DNA of 45,305 nt from an uncultured Croceitalea sp. (lineage in GTDB: Bacteria; Bacteroidota; Bacteroidia; Flavobacteriales; Flavobacteriaceae). Made by a program: the position numbers and the translations under genes. Positions 23,622 through 32,248 of this stretch are shown piece by piece (the stretch's first letter is position 1; every line of letters starts with the position of its first letter). The notes under the pieces are model-generated. The model saw nothing but the letters and a program-made list of their open reading frames with translations, searched no databases and was not told the DNA's origin. The stretch lies in assembly GCA_937969515.1 (NCBI GenBank), contig CALBVX010000025.1, forward strand, positions 1 through 45,305, read 5' to 3'.

Positions 23622-25511
23622 TTACTTTATCATATCGTAACTACGATTAATGAAATTAGTAAGTTCTTCACCTTTTAAAAGTCCTTTGGATAAGCGAGCT
23701 AAATCTAAAGACTGATTAATGAGTCGCTCCCTTTTCTTAGCTGTTTTGGTATTTAAAATTTCACCTACCAGTTCATTGTTGGTATTAACGATTAAGTTGA
23801 ACATATCTGGCATATTACCCATACCGAACATTCCTCCGCCCCCTGTTTGCTGCATATCTTTCATTCTACGCATAAATTCTGGCTCAGTGATGATAAATGG
23901 TTGTGCCGAGCTGTCCATTGCTTCCAATTGCACCGTAAAACCTTTAGATGGGTCAATTACTTTTTCAATCTCACCTTTTAACTTTTCTTTTTCTTCATCA
24001 GAAAGTTTAGAAATAGTGGTGTCTTCTTTTTTGATAAGATTATCGATATGGTCGGCATCAACACGGGCAAAAGAAATCTTTTCTTTCGAAGTCTCTAATT
24101 TTTGCATTAGATGAGGTACAATAGGCGAGTCTAATAATAATACTTCATAACCTTTTGCTTTTGCAGCTTCGATGTAGCTGTGTTGTGCTTCCTTGTCAGA
24201 TGCGTAAAGAATAACCAGCTTGTCATCTTTATCGGTCTGGGTATCCTTTATTTTAGCCTCTAGCTCTTCAAAAGTGAAGTACCTACCATCAATGGTCGGA
24301 TATAGGGCAAATTTGTCGGCCTTTTCAAAGAACTTATCTTCAGAAAGCATACCATATTCAATGACTACTTTAATGTCGTTCCATTTTTGCTCGAAGTCTT
24401 CACGGCTATTCTTGAAAAGTGAGCTTAACTTATCGGCCACCTTTTTAGTAATGTAAGATGAAATCTTTTTAACGGCACCGTCAGCCTGCAAATAAGAGCG
24501 TGATACATTTAAGGGAATATCAGGAGAATCTATTACACCACGTAGCATGGTTAAAAACTCTGGCACTATACCCTCGACATTATCGGTAACGAATACCTGG
24601 TTTTGATATAACTGTATCTTATCTTTTTGAATGTTGAGGTCATTGGTCAACTTAGGGAAGTATAAAATACCTGTTAAGTTAAATGGGTAGTCTACATTCA
24701 AATGAATATTGAACAATGGCTCCTCGAACTGCATGGGGTACAGTTCCCTGTAGAAACCTTTATAATCTTCATCTTTTAAATCTGCCGGTTTTTTCGTCCA
24801 TGCAGGGTTTGGATTATTTATAATATCATCAACCTCTTTGGTAGGAGCTGGGTCTTCTTCTTTTGCACCTTCTGGCTTGGGCAGTGTTTCTGTTTTTGTT
24901 CCGAACTTGATCGGAATAGGCATAAATTTATTGTACTTGGTCAAAAGTTCACGTATTCTAGAATCTTCCAAAAATTCAGTTGAATCCTCGGCAACATGAA
25001 GCACAATCTCAGTACCTCTATCTTCCTTTTTAGCCTTTTTTAATTCAAATTCTGGTGATCCATCACAAGACCAATGCACTGCTGGTTCGTCTTTAAAACT
25101 TTTGGTGATAATCTCAACTTTTTCAGCAACCATAAAAGCTGAATAGAAACCTAGGCCAAAATGCCCGATAATACCAGCGTCTTTACCGGCATCTTTATAC
25201 TTATCTAAAAACTCTTCTGCACCTGAAAAAGCTACCTCGTTGATATATTTCTTGACTTCGTCTTCGGTCATACCGATGCCTTGGTCGATAATATGGATTT
25301 TTTTGGCATCCTTATCCACTTTGATTTCAATTAGCGGATTGCCATATTCTACTTTCGCTTCTCCAATGGAAGTAAGATGCTTGAGTTTTAAAGTAGCGTC
25401 TGTCGCGTTCGAAATCAACTCACGTAAAAATATTTCGTGGTCGCTGTAGAGAAACTTTTTAATTAGCGGAAAAATATTTTCTACCGAAACATTAATTTTA
25501 CCTGTCGCCAT
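23622..25511 (-). CDS. htpG: Molecular chaperone HtpG (Hsp90)
   Basis: This cytoplasmic ATP-dependent chaperone of about 629 residues starts at the ATG at 25511 (MATGKINVSVENIFPL). An in-frame ATG at 25544 would add 11 residues not seen in the family. The N-terminal ATP-binding domain shows LISNATDATLK, the DQGIGMT motif and GHFGLGFYSAFMVA. The middle domain contains the conserved NVSRSYLQ. The C-terminal dimerisation domain follows, with a Gly/Met-rich stretch (GGGGMFGMGNMPDM). A hairpin in the leader and a sigma-54-like promoter lie upstream. The gene is followed by its own terminator and appears to be monocistronic. Confidence 0.97.
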   Translation of the reverse strand: MATGKINVSVENIFPLIKKFLYSDHEIFLRELISNATDATLKLKHLTSIGEAKVEYGNPLIEIKVDKDAKKIHIIDQGIGMTEDEVKKYINEVAFSGAEEFLDKYKDAGKDAGIIGHFGLGFYSAFMVAEKVEIITKSFKDEPAVHWSCDGSPEFELKKAKKEDRGTEIVLHVAEDSTEFLEDSRIRELLTKYNKFMPIPIKFGTKTETLPKPEGAKEEDPAPTKEVDDIINNPNPAWTKKPADLKDEDYKGFYRELYPMQFEEPLFNIHLNVDYPFNLTGILYFPKLTNDLNIQKDKIQLYQNQVFVTDNVEGIVPEFLTMLRGVIDSPDIPLNVSRSYLQADGAVKKISSYITKKVADKLSSLFKNSREDFEQKWNDIKVVIEYGMLSEDKFFEKADKFALYPTIDGRYFTFEELEAKIKDTQTDKDDKLVILYASDKEAQHSYIEAAKAKGYEVLLLDSPIVPHLMQKLETSKEKISFARVDADHIDNLIKKEDTTISKLSDEEKEKLKGEIEKVIDPSKGFTVQLEAMDSSAQPFIITEPEFMRRMKDMQQTGGGGMFGMGNMPDMFNLIVNTNNELVGEILNTKTAKKRERLINQSLDLARLSKGLLKGEELTNFINRSYDMIK

Positions 25512-25536
25512 AATTACTTTGATTTTATTGTATTTC

Positions 25537-25552
25537 ATCCGCAAACGCGGAT
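25537..25552 (-). promoter_or_regulatory. Hairpin in the htpG leader
   Basis: The six-base arms ATCCGC and GCGGAT with a four-base loop lie about 26 bases before the htpG start, within the predicted leader. It could affect translation or mRNA stability. It is too short to call an RNA thermometer. Confidence 0.35.
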
Positions 25553-25582
25553 TTTCTTTATTTATAATTCACAAACTACTTT

Positions 25583-25597
25583 TCAAAAAAAGTACCA
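25583..25597 (-). promoter_or_regulatory. Candidate sigma-54-like promoter of htpG
   Basis: On the minus strand TGGTAC begins at 25597 and is followed by a T-run and then GA at 25584-25583, giving GG-N10-GA. The sigma-54 consensus is TGGCAC-N5-TTGCA with GG-N10-GC, so spacing fits exactly and two consensus bases differ. The predicted start near 25571 gives a leader of about 60 bases. The assignment is tentative. Confidence 0.4.
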
Positions 25598-25610
25598 TAG
25601 CCGAAAAAAG

Positions 25611-25623
25611 TGACAAACTGACA
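25611..25623. repeat. Direct repeat TGACA-N3-TGACA upstream of htpG
   Basis: TGACA occurs at 25611-25615 and 25619-25623, which reads TGTCA-N3-TGTCA towards htpG. It lies just upstream of the candidate promoter, where an activator might bind. No regulator can be named. Confidence 0.4.
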
Positions 25624-25683
25624 CCAGGATAAGGTCAATAATTTTTAAGCTCAAAAGTTTAACAAATATTTCGTTTAATTAAT

Positions 25684-25714
25684 TTTAAAATTAGTTGAAC
25701 ATTATATATCTTTA
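25684..25714 (+). promoter_or_regulatory. Weak promoter candidate for the micropeptide unit
   Basis: TTTA (25684-25687) and TATCTTTA (25707-25714) are separated by exactly 19 bases, each one base off TTTG and TAnnTTTG. A start near 25721 would leave about 20 bases before the ATG at 25740. Confidence 0.4.
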
Positions 25715-25739
25715 CACAGTTGTAAGGATAAATTTTGCT

Positions 25740-25790
25740 ATGAAAAAGTTTATTACAACAAGTTTGTTTATTTATTGGTTAGGTTGTTGA
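25740..25790 (+). CDS. Possible 16-residue hydrophobic micropeptide
   Basis: A short frame encodes MKKFITTSLFIYWLGC, two lysines followed by a hydrophobic run and a C-terminal cysteine, like a signal peptide cut off at the lipobox. A perfect 12-base terminator stem begins within its stop codon, and a weak promoter lies at the right distance upstream. An AAGGA lies 11 bases before the ATG. It may be a real micropeptide, a leader peptide or the visible part of a small RNA. There is no direct evidence of translation. Confidence 0.4.
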   Translation: MKKFITTSLFIYWLGC

Positions 25791-25827
25791 AAACGTGTTC
25801 TTGCTAAGGGAACACGTTTTCTCTTTT
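25789..25827 (+). terminator. Strong intrinsic terminator after the micropeptide
   Basis: The perfect 12-base arms GAAAACGTGTTC (25789-25800) and GAACACGTTTTC (25810-25821) enclose a nine-base loop and are followed by TCTTTTT. It lies between the divergent htpG and TetR-like genes, where no longer plus-strand gene precedes it. It therefore implies a short plus-strand transcript. Confidence 0.8.
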
Positions 25828-25891
25828 TGGTAGATTATTAACAGAATCTATGTTTATAATATTGTAAATTTGTTTTAACAAAAAATTGAAT

Positions 25892-26551
25892 ATGGCTACA
25901 AAGGCAAGTACAACAAAAATAACAGAAGATAAAATCATCGCATTTTATATGGATTACGTTTTGGAACACGAAATGCATCCGAAATCGGTCTATAAATTTT
26001 GTAAAGAAAATAAAATCAAAGAAGATGAATTTTACGGCTTTTTTGGTTCTTTCGAAGCTTTGCAAAAAGGGATATGGAATAAGTTTCATTCCAATACAAT
26101 TCATCTTCTGAATAAAAATAAGGAGTACGGTAGCTTTAGCAACAAAGACAAAATGCTCACTTATTTTTACACCTTTTTTGAACTTTTAACCCTAAATCGC
26201 AGTTATGTACTTTTTTCTTTGGACGGAAAAAGACAGTTATTGGATAAGATGGGAGAACTTAAAGAGCTAAGGTCACATCTTAAAGGTTTTGCAACGGAGC
26301 TTATTGAAGAAGGTAATGCAAATAAGACCCTAAAGATAACAAAGCAGAGTCCGAGAATATTTTCAGAGGGTGCCTGGGTGCAATTTTTGTTTTTGCTGAA
26401 ATTTTGGATAGATGACTCTTCAGCTGGTTTTGAAAAAACTGATTTAGCAATAGAAAAGTCGGTTACCACAATATTTGATCTTTTTGATAATACCCCCTTA
26501 GAAAGTATTATCGATTTCGGTAAGTTTTTATACAAAGAGAACTTCGCTTAG
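25892..26551 (+). CDS. TetR-like transcriptional regulator
   Basis: This protein of about 219 residues has an N-terminal helix-turn-helix region (KITEDKIIAFYMDYVLEHE, then KSVYKFCKENKIKEDEFYGFFGS). A helical ligand/dimerisation domain follows and ends FGKFLYKENFA. It belongs to a TetR-like group with a distinct C-terminal domain found next to ABC1-type kinases in flavobacteria. I chose the ATG at 25892 over the TTG at 25886. A -7 element TAAATTTG lies at 25865-25872, giving a short leader. The next gene starts 10 bases after the stop, so the two are co-transcribed. Confidence 0.82.
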   Translation: MATKASTTKITEDKIIAFYMDYVLEHEMHPKSVYKFCKENKIKEDEFYGFFGSFEALQKGIWNKFHSNTIHLLNKNKEYGSFSNKDKMLTYFYTFFELLTLNRSYVLFSLDGKRQLLDKMGELKELRSHLKGFATELIEEGNANKTLKITKQSPRIFSEGAWVQFLFLLKFWIDDSSAGFEKTDLAIEKSVTTIFDLFDNTPLESIIDFGKFLYKENFA

Positions 26552-26561
26552 TACTATAAAT

Positions 26562-27872
26562 ATGAAGACACTAGATAAGATACCTACGGGAAAGATTGAG
26601 CGTGCTGGGAAATTGGTAAAAACTGGTGTGAAAATAGGTGGTAACTATGCCAAATACTATAGTAAAAAACTAGTCAACCCGAATTTAAGTAAAGATGAGC
26701 TTAATGAGGATAATGCGGGTGACATTTATGACGGGCTAAAAAGTTTAAAAGGCAGTGCGCTTAAAGTAGCCCAGATGCTAAGTATGGAGAAAAACCTGCT
26801 ACCTAGTGCCTACGTAGAGAAATTTTCTCTTTCTCAATTTTCTGTACCACCGCTTTCTGCACCATTGGTCCGTAAAACCTTTAAAAAATATCTTGGTAAA
26901 TTTCCAGAGGAGATTTTTGACACCTTTGAGCGTGATTCGGTTAACGCTGCGAGTATCGGTCAAGTACACAAAGCCACTAAAGATGACAGAAAACTAGCTG
27001 TCAAAATTCAATATCCTGGGGTTGCGGAAAGTATAAGCAGTGATTTAGCTATAGTTAAGCCTATTGCCATTCGCATGTTCAACTTGCAGGGAAAAGACTC
27101 CGATAAATATTTTAAGGAAGTTGAGAATAAATTGGTAGAAGAGACCAATTACATTTTAGAGTTAAAACAAAGTAAGGAGATAACTGAAGCCTGTGCGGTT
27201 ATACCTAATATGGAGTTCCCTAAATATTATGAAGAACTTTCTAGCGAACGAATCATTACGATGGACTGGATGAAAGGAGTTCATCTAAGTGAGTTTGCTA
27301 AAGCCGGGTTCGCACAAAAAATCGGAAATAAGCTAGGGCAAGCCCTTTGGGACTTTTACATGTTTCAAATTCACGGTTTGCGAAAAGTGCATGCCGACCC
27401 CCACCCAGGTAATTTTCTAGTCAGTAAAGAAAATACTTTAATCGCTATCGATTTTGGCTGTATTAAAGAGATTCCAGATGAGTTTTATATTCCCTATTTT
27501 GAGTTGGCGAAGAAAGAAAACATCAATAACGATGAAATCTTTATGGAAAAGCTCTATGAACTTGAAATATTGACGCCAACAGATTCGCAAAAAGAACTAG
27601 ACTTTTTCACGGCCTTGTTTAAAGAGATGCTAAGTCTATTTACCTCGCCTTTTCATGAAGAAGAGTTCGACTTTGGTTCTGATGTCTTTTGGGCTAAAAT
27701 AGCAGACCTTAGCGAACGCTATTCCAAAGACGAGCAAATACGAAAAATGAACGGTAATCGCGGCTCAAAACATTTTTTATATATGAACCGTACTTTCTTC
27801 GGTCTCTACAATCTTTTACACGATTTAAAGGCCAAGGTCACGGTAAATAATTTTAGACAGTATCTTGATTAA
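26562..27872 (+). CDS. ABC1/AarF/UbiB family kinase-like protein
   Basis: This 436-residue protein of the UbiB/COQ8 kinase-like family has the N-terminal region with LKVAQMLSMEKNLLP (the KxGQ motif, here K68-V-A-Q71). It also has the Ala-rich loop NAASIGQVHKA, the lysine of LAVKIQYPGV, the catalytic-loop counterpart HADPHPGNFLV, and the metal-binding IDFGC. These kinases support quinone synthesis or lipid homeostasis as ATPases. The central glycine of KxGQ is alanine here. The protein is complete and follows a TetR-like regulator gene by 10 bases, suggesting a regulated pair. No ubi or men genes are nearby. Confidence 0.92.
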   Translation: MKTLDKIPTGKIERAGKLVKTGVKIGGNYAKYYSKKLVNPNLSKDELNEDNAGDIYDGLKSLKGSALKVAQMLSMEKNLLPSAYVEKFSLSQFSVPPLSAPLVRKTFKKYLGKFPEEIFDTFERDSVNAASIGQVHKATKDDRKLAVKIQYPGVAESISSDLAIVKPIAIRMFNLQGKDSDKYFKEVENKLVEETNYILELKQSKEITEACAVIPNMEFPKYYEELSSERIITMDWMKGVHLSEFAKAGFAQKIGNKLGQALWDFYMFQIHGLRKVHADPHPGNFLVSKENTLIAIDFGCIKEIPDEFYIPYFELAKKENINNDEIFMEKLYELEILTPTDSQKELDFFTALFKEMLSLFTSPFHEEEFDFGSDVFWAKIADLSERYSKDEQIRKMNGNRGSKHFLYMNRTFFGLYNLLHDLKAKVTVNNFRQYLD

Positions 27873-27981
27873 ATATAATATCCAAGGTTTAAAATAAATC
27901 CGAATGTTTTAGTACCATCAATTTATTTTTTACTTTACCGATTCAATTACTCATCTCTAATGGGTTTCAAACACATTTTTT

Positions 27982-28989
27982 ATGTATAATTCTAAAATTA
28001 TAGGCCTTGGCCATTACGTTCCTGATAATGTTGTAACCAATGATGATCTTTCTAAGTTAATGGATACCAATGATGAATGGATTCAAGAACGTACAGGTAT
28101 TAAAGAAAGAAGACATGTAGTAAAAGGTGAAGATACTACGACTACAATGGGGGTCAAAGCAGCCAGAGTAGCTATAGAACGAGCAGGAATAGATAAAGAT
28201 GACATTGATTTTATTGTTTTTGCAACCTTGAGTCCAGACTATTATTTCCCTGGTCCGGGCGTTTTGGTGCAACGAGATTTAGGTATCAAAACTGTAGGTG
28301 CCCTTGATGTTAGAAACCAATGTTCTGGGTTCGTATATGGAATATCGGTTGCCGACCAATATGTAAAAAGTGGTATGTACAAAAATGTTTTGGTCATTGG
28401 TTCTGAGGTACATTCTACAGGGTTGGATATGACAACAAGGGGTAGGGGAGTATCCGTTATTTTTGGGGATGGTGCAGGTGCTGCCGTTGTGAGTAGAGAA
28501 GAAGATACCACAAAAGGTATTCTTTCGACCCATTTACATTCCGAAGGGCAACACGCAGAAGAACTTTCGCTTATTGCGCCAGGCATGGGCAAACGATGGG
28601 TAACCGATATTATAGATGACAATGATCCTAATGATGAATCCTATTTTCCTTACATGAACGGGCAATTTGTATTCAAAAATGCGGTAGTTCGTTTTAGCGA
28701 AGTGATAATGGAAGGCTTGCAAACAAACGGATTAAATCCTTCCGACATTAATATGTTGGTTCCGCACCAGGCAAACCTTAGAATTTCTCAGTTTGTACAA
28801 AAGAAGTTTGGGCTTTCGAACGATCAAGTGTATAATAACATTATGCACTATGGCAATACAACTGCGGCCTCAATACCTATAGCTTTGACCGAAGCTTGGG
28901 AAAAAGGTAAAATTAATGACGGTGATTTAGTAGTACTGGCAGCCTTTGGTAGTGGATTTACTTGGGGCAGTGCCATTATTAGATGGTAA
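27982..28989 (+). CDS. fabH: 3-oxoacyl-ACP synthase III (KAS III)
   Basis: This enzyme condenses acyl-CoA starter units with malonyl-ACP to begin fatty acid synthesis. The 335-residue thiolase-fold protein has the full catalytic triad: C114 in NQCSGFVYG, H262 in VPHQANLRI and N292 in HYGNTTAASIP. It also has the substrate-site motif NDEWIQERTGIKERR near the N-terminus. It is slightly longer than E. coli FabH, with extra residues around 210-225. Flavobacteria often carry several KAS III copies, one for branched starters, and which role this one plays cannot be told from the sequence. It has its own terminator. Confidence 0.92.
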   Translation: MYNSKIIGLGHYVPDNVVTNDDLSKLMDTNDEWIQERTGIKERRHVVKGEDTTTTMGVKAARVAIERAGIDKDDIDFIVFATLSPDYYFPGPGVLVQRDLGIKTVGALDVRNQCSGFVYGISVADQYVKSGMYKNVLVIGSEVHSTGLDMTTRGRGVSVIFGDGAGAAVVSREEDTTKGILSTHLHSEGQHAEELSLIAPGMGKRWVTDIIDDNDPNDESYFPYMNGQFVFKNAVVRFSEVIMEGLQTNGLNPSDINMLVPHQANLRISQFVQKKFGLSNDQVYNNIMHYGNTTAASIPIALTEAWEKGKINDGDLVVLAAFGSGFTWGSAIIRW

Positions 28990-28993
28990 AAAT

Positions 28994-29019
28994 AAACCCT
29001 AGTTTTTACACTAGGGTTT
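28994..29019 (+). terminator. Intrinsic terminator of fabH
   Basis: The perfect 10-base arms AAACCCTAGT (28994-29003) and ACTAGGGTTT (29010-29019) start five bases after the fabH stop. The T-run is interrupted by a C, but the stem is strong. Confidence 0.75.
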
Positions 29020-29370
29020 CTTATTGATTTCTTGATGTAGAACTAACCAACCAATTTCTATCTCAAACAAACCAATACTTTAATTCCTTTTTAAAAAGAC
29101 GCCAATATCTAAATGATGTTACATTAAAACCTGGCTTTAACAATTTTTAAGAGTGCGGTTGATGCTGTTCTTAGGTAAGCATTTAAAAAAAGAACCCTGA
29201 CTCCAATAAAGAAGTCAGGGTTTTGTCATTGATAAGCTATACTAAACACTAACCATTAACTATAAAAAATACAGTCTTACCAATGATTAAAATTTTAAGT
29301 CTATTACCAATAGACGATATTTTTCGTAAATCGTTACGACTTTTAACCTAGTTTAACAGATAAATAACAA
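29020..29370. other. Non-coding stretch with two terminators and two interrupted palindromes
   Basis: No convincing gene is present. It holds a second terminator (29193-29224) after the fabH terminator, and two interrupted palindromes just before the CoA-binding protein gene. These are GTCTATT-N3-AATAGAC at 29299-29315 and TCGTAA-N4-TTACGA at 29324-29339. I found no full TTTG/TAnnTTTG promoter here. A small RNA ending at the second terminator is possible. Confidence 0.5.
29193..29224 (+). terminator. Second intrinsic terminator after fabH
   Basis: The perfect 10-base arms AACCCTGACT (29193-29202) and AGTCAGGGTT (29213-29222) are followed by TTTT. It lies 170 bases after the fabH terminator. 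It may end a small RNA or simply back up the first terminator. Confidence 0.7.
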
Positions 29371-29730
29371 ATGAAAACAACTTTAGTCTTTGGTGCTTCT
29401 TTAAAAACCAATCGTTACAGTAACATAGCTATTCACCGTTTACAGGAGAATAATATTGATACAAAGGCATTTGGGTTAAGGGCCGGATATGTAGGTTCGG
29501 TGCAAATTACAACCAATTTGTCGGATATTAAAAACATAGATACCATCACCCTATACATGAACCCTTCTCGACAAAGCGAGTATTACTATCAAATTACGGA
29601 ATTGGCACCGAGAAGAGTGATTTTTAACCCTGGTACAGAGAACCCAGAATTTTATAAATTGTTAGGAGAAAAAGGAATACAAGTTGAGGTTGCCTGCACC
29701 CTGGTTTTATTAGCTACCGGCCAATATTAA
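29371..29730 (+). CDS. CoA-binding domain protein (YccU-like)
   Basis: This 119-residue Rossmann-like protein of the CoA_binding_2 family starts MKTTLVFGASLKTNRYSNIA, containing the nucleotide-loop glycine and the typical RYSN. RVIFNPGTENPEF is in the middle, and VEVACTLVLLATGQY ends the protein. Relatives bind CoA and may act in stress or thiol protection, but their function is not firmly known. It stands alone and converges with a DUF1059-like gene. Two interrupted palindromes lie 32 to 72 bases upstream. Confidence 0.88.
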   Translation: MKTTLVFGASLKTNRYSNIAIHRLQENNIDTKAFGLRAGYVGSVQITTNLSDIKNIDTITLYMNPSRQSEYYYQITELAPRRVIFNPGTENPEFYKLLGEKGIQVEVACTLVLLATGQY

Positions 29731-29740
29731 AAGAGGAATC

Positions 29741-29977
29741 TTACTCGCTGGGTAAGGCTTCAAATTCTTCCCTTTTGTTTTGAAACCATGCCTGCATGGC
29801 TTCTGGAGATTTCATGAGTGTTTTCATCTCGTTCATAGCATCTAAGTGTGCTGCATCATTTTTTTGAAACATTTCCATGCCATGTTTTTTGCTTAATTCG
29901 GCTATTTCTTCAAAAGTATCCGCCCTAAATTCAATATTACAGGCTCCACCTAATTGTTTGCAGGTCATTGTTTTCAT
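29741..29977 (-). CDS. DUF1059-like small protein
   Basis: This 78-residue protein resembles the DUF1059 family. It has MKTMTCKQLGGACNIEFRAD, with paired cysteines C6 and C13, then FEEIAELSKKHGMEMFQKND and a helical C-terminus (MNEMKTLMKSPEAMQAWF). Proteins of this type are widespread in soil and marine bacteria and have no known function. The two cysteines and a histidine could bind metal, but this is speculative. It is 13 bases or more after the symporter gene on the same strand (the symporter gene ends downstream at 29991). Confidence 0.78.
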   Translation of the reverse strand: MKTMTCKQLGGACNIEFRADTFEEIAELSKKHGMEMFQKNDAAHLDAMNEMKTLMKSPEAMQAWFQNKREEFEALPSE

Positions 29978-29990
29978 AGTTTCTTATGTT

Positions 29991-31466
29991 TTAAAGAGGT
30001 GCCTTTTGCTTTCTATCCCGTATGAGCCATAGGCCAATAAAAGTGAGTAGACCATTTAAAGGCAGTAATTCATAGCCTACGGCATAACCGCCTAGAAATT
30101 TGGCATCTATATTTCCAATAATTGCTATTATCACAACCGATAGAATTGCGACAATCCACACGTACTTGTCCTTTATTTTGTGTTTTGTAAAAATGCCAAA
30201 GGCAAAGAGGCCTAAAAGTGGGCCGTAGGTATATCCTGCTACAATTAAGAGGCTGTCAATAACATTACGACTTAAGATGTACTTAAAAGAGATAATAACC
30301 AAGATTAACGCAAGGCTCATCGCAATATGTGTCTTTTTGCGTATCTTTTTTTGCTCAATTTCAGATTTTTGGTCAAGGTTTAAAAAATCTACACAAAAAG
30401 AAGTGGTCAAAGAGGTTAATGCGCTATCTGCGCTGCTATAGGCCGCAGCGATTAGACCGAGCATAAATGTAATGGAAAGCGTAAGACCTAATCCGCTATT
30501 CAGAGCAACTTCCGGAAAGAGCAAATCTGTTTTTGGTGCGCCATCCATTAATGGAATTCCTATTCCATTTTGTTTGCTATAAATAAATAGTAAAGCTCCT
30601 AAAAGCATAAATAGAAAGGTGACGGCAACCAATACAAAACTAAAAGAAACCATGTTCTTTTGAGCATCTTTAAGGTTTTTACAGGTTAGGTTTTTTTGCA
30701 TCATATCTTGGTCAAGCCCCGTCATACAGATAGTAATAAACATTCCACCAAGAAACGATTTTATAAAATGGTTTTTAGCCAAAAGACTATCGGTAAAGAA
30801 AAACTTATTATAATTTTTTAATTCATCAGATTCTAAGAACTCGCCAAAACTCCAGTCCAGCTCGCTATTGATTAAAATGATTGACAGAATTACTGCTGCA
30901 ATCATAAAAGTGGTTTGCAAAGTGTCTGTCCAGACGATGGTTTTTATACCTCCTCGATTGGTGTATATCCATATTAGGGCTATAGAAATTACAACTGTTA
31001 TTTCAAAAGGTACGCCTAAGTCATCAAATACAAATTGCTGTAATACTATTGCTACTAGATATAGCCTGAAAGCGGCTCCTAAAACGCGAGAAACAAAAAA
31101 GAAAAAAGCTCCTGTTTTGTGACTTACATGGCCGAAGCGCTCTAAAAGATACTCATAGATCGAGGTTAAGTTTAGTCTATAATAAACAGGTAATAAGACA
31201 AAGGCCACAACAAAATAGCCCACCAAATAACCCAAGACCACCTGCATATAACTAAACTCCGAAGCCTCTACCCAACCTGGCACAGAAATAAAAGTTACCC
31301 CAGAAAGTGAGGCCCCAACCATTCCAAAGGCGACTAAATACCATGGAGACTTTTGACCCGCCTTAAAAAAATCGGTGTTGGAGTCATTTTTGCCTGTAAT
31401 GTAAGAGATAAGTAGAAGTACTAAAAAGTACCCTCCAATAAGCAGTAATATCTGAATTGCAGACAT
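29991..31466 (-). CDS. Sodium:solute symporter (SSS family)
   Basis: This protein of about 491 residues has some 13 membrane spans of the SSS family. I place the start at the ATG at 31466 ([14 protein letters not shown]); one at 31493 adds nine residues. Family features include the substrate-region segments [31 protein letters not shown], then [11 protein letters not shown], and [17 protein letters not shown] with its serine-rich sodium site. Such carriers use the sodium gradient to take up sugars, amino acids, nucleosides or similar; the substrate is not evident. An AGCTAGCTAGCT palindrome lies just upstream (31496-31507). The DUF1059-like gene is on the same strand but lies upstream in transcription order only if read separately. 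Confidence 0.9.
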   Translation of the reverse strand: MSAIQILLLIGGYFLVLLLISYITGKNDSNTDFFKAGQKSPWYLVAFGMVGASLSGVTFISVPGWVEASEFSYMQVVLGYLVGYFVVAFVLLPVYYRLNLTSIYEYLLERFGHVSHKTGAFFFFVSRVLGAAFRLYLVAIVLQQFVFDDLGVPFEITVVISIALIWIYTNRGGIKTIVWTDTLQTTFMIAAVILSIILINSELDWSFGEFLESDELKNYNKFFFTDSLLAKNHFIKSFLGGMFITICMTGLDQDMMQKNLTCKNLKDAQKNMVSFSFVLVAVTFLFMLLGALLFIYSKQNGIGIPLMDGAPKTDLLFPEVALNSGLGLTLSITFMLGLIAAAYSSADSALTSLTTSFCVDFLNLDQKSEIEQKKIRKKTHIAMSLALILVIISFKYILSRNVIDSLLIVAGYTYGPLLGLFAFGIFTKHKIKDKYVWIVAILSVVIIAIIGNIDAKFLGGYAVGYELLPLNGLLTFIGLWLIRDRKQKAPL

Positions 31467-31627
31467 AAAATCTATTTGTTTGGCAAAATACAAAAAGCTA
31501 GCTAGCTAAGCTACCTTGGTACGGCAAAACGAAGCTTTAAACAGAATTGAATTTTAATTTAAGTAAAGCCCCAGAGTATTATATATTTTGCCGGCGCCAA
31601 TAAATGTAAAATCGTAATTTTACGGCA

Positions 31628-32248
31628 ATGGAATACTCTTCTAAACTTTTGGAAAATGCCGTGTATGAAATGTCGCAATTACCCGGTATTGGTAAACGAA
31701 CGGCGTTACGTTTGGTGTTACACCTATTAAAACAACCGGAAGAACGAACAGCATTTTTAGCCGGTTCATTAATGAAGCTGAGAGAAGAAATAAATTTTTG
31801 TAGTTCTTGTCATAATATTTCTGATACGGCACTATGCGAAATATGCGCCAACCCAAAACGTGATGAAAGTCTTGTTTGTGTTGTAGAAGATATTAGAGAT
31901 GTAATGGCTATTGAAAACACCTCGCAATATCAAGGGCTGTACCATGTTCTTGGTGGAAAGATTTCTCCAATGGAAGGTGTAGGGCCGCAAGATTTGAATA
32001 TTGTTTCATTAGTGACCAAAGTAAAAATGGGAAAGGTTAAAGAGCTCATCTTTGCGCTAAGCTCAACTATGGAAGGCGATACCACTAATTTTTATATTTA
32101 TAAGCAATTAGAGGGCACGGACATAACTACTTCTACGATTGCCAGAGGTATTTCTGTGGGAGATGAATTGGAATATGCCGATGAGGTTACTTTAGGAAGG
32201 AGTATTCTTAACCGTGTTCCATTTGAAAGCTCTATTAAAGCCAATTGA
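31628..32248 (+). CDS. recR: Recombination mediator RecR
   Basis: RecR works with RecO and RecF to load RecA at single-stranded gaps in DNA repair. This 206-residue protein has the helix-hairpin-helix [17 protein letters not shown] at the N-terminus and a C4 zinc finger (C58, C61, C70, C73). A Toprim domain starts at about 80 ([14 protein letters not shown]) and includes [20 protein letters not shown]. The C-terminal Walker B-like region ([14 protein letters not shown]) is intact. It stands alone between the symporter (divergent) and the E2 gene, which begins 119 bases later. Confidence 0.96.
   Translation: MEYSSKLLENAVYEMSQLPGIGKRTALRLVLHLLKQPEERTAFLAGSLMKLREEINFCSSCHNISDTALCEICANPKRDESLVCVVEDIRDVMAIENTSQYQGLYHVLGGKISPMEGVGPQDLNIVSLVTKVKMGKVKELIFALSSTMEGDTTNFYIYKQLEGTDITTSTIARGISVGDELEYADEVTLGRSILNRVPFESSIKAN

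Noticed and set aside
25512-25544. HtpG starting at 25544
   Set aside because: The additional residues MRMKYNKIKVI are absent from the family; the MATGKINV start is standard.
31496-31507. AGCTAGCTAGCT as an operator of the symporter gene
   Set aside because: It is a simple four-base repeat that is palindromic by nature, and there is no second site or promoter context.
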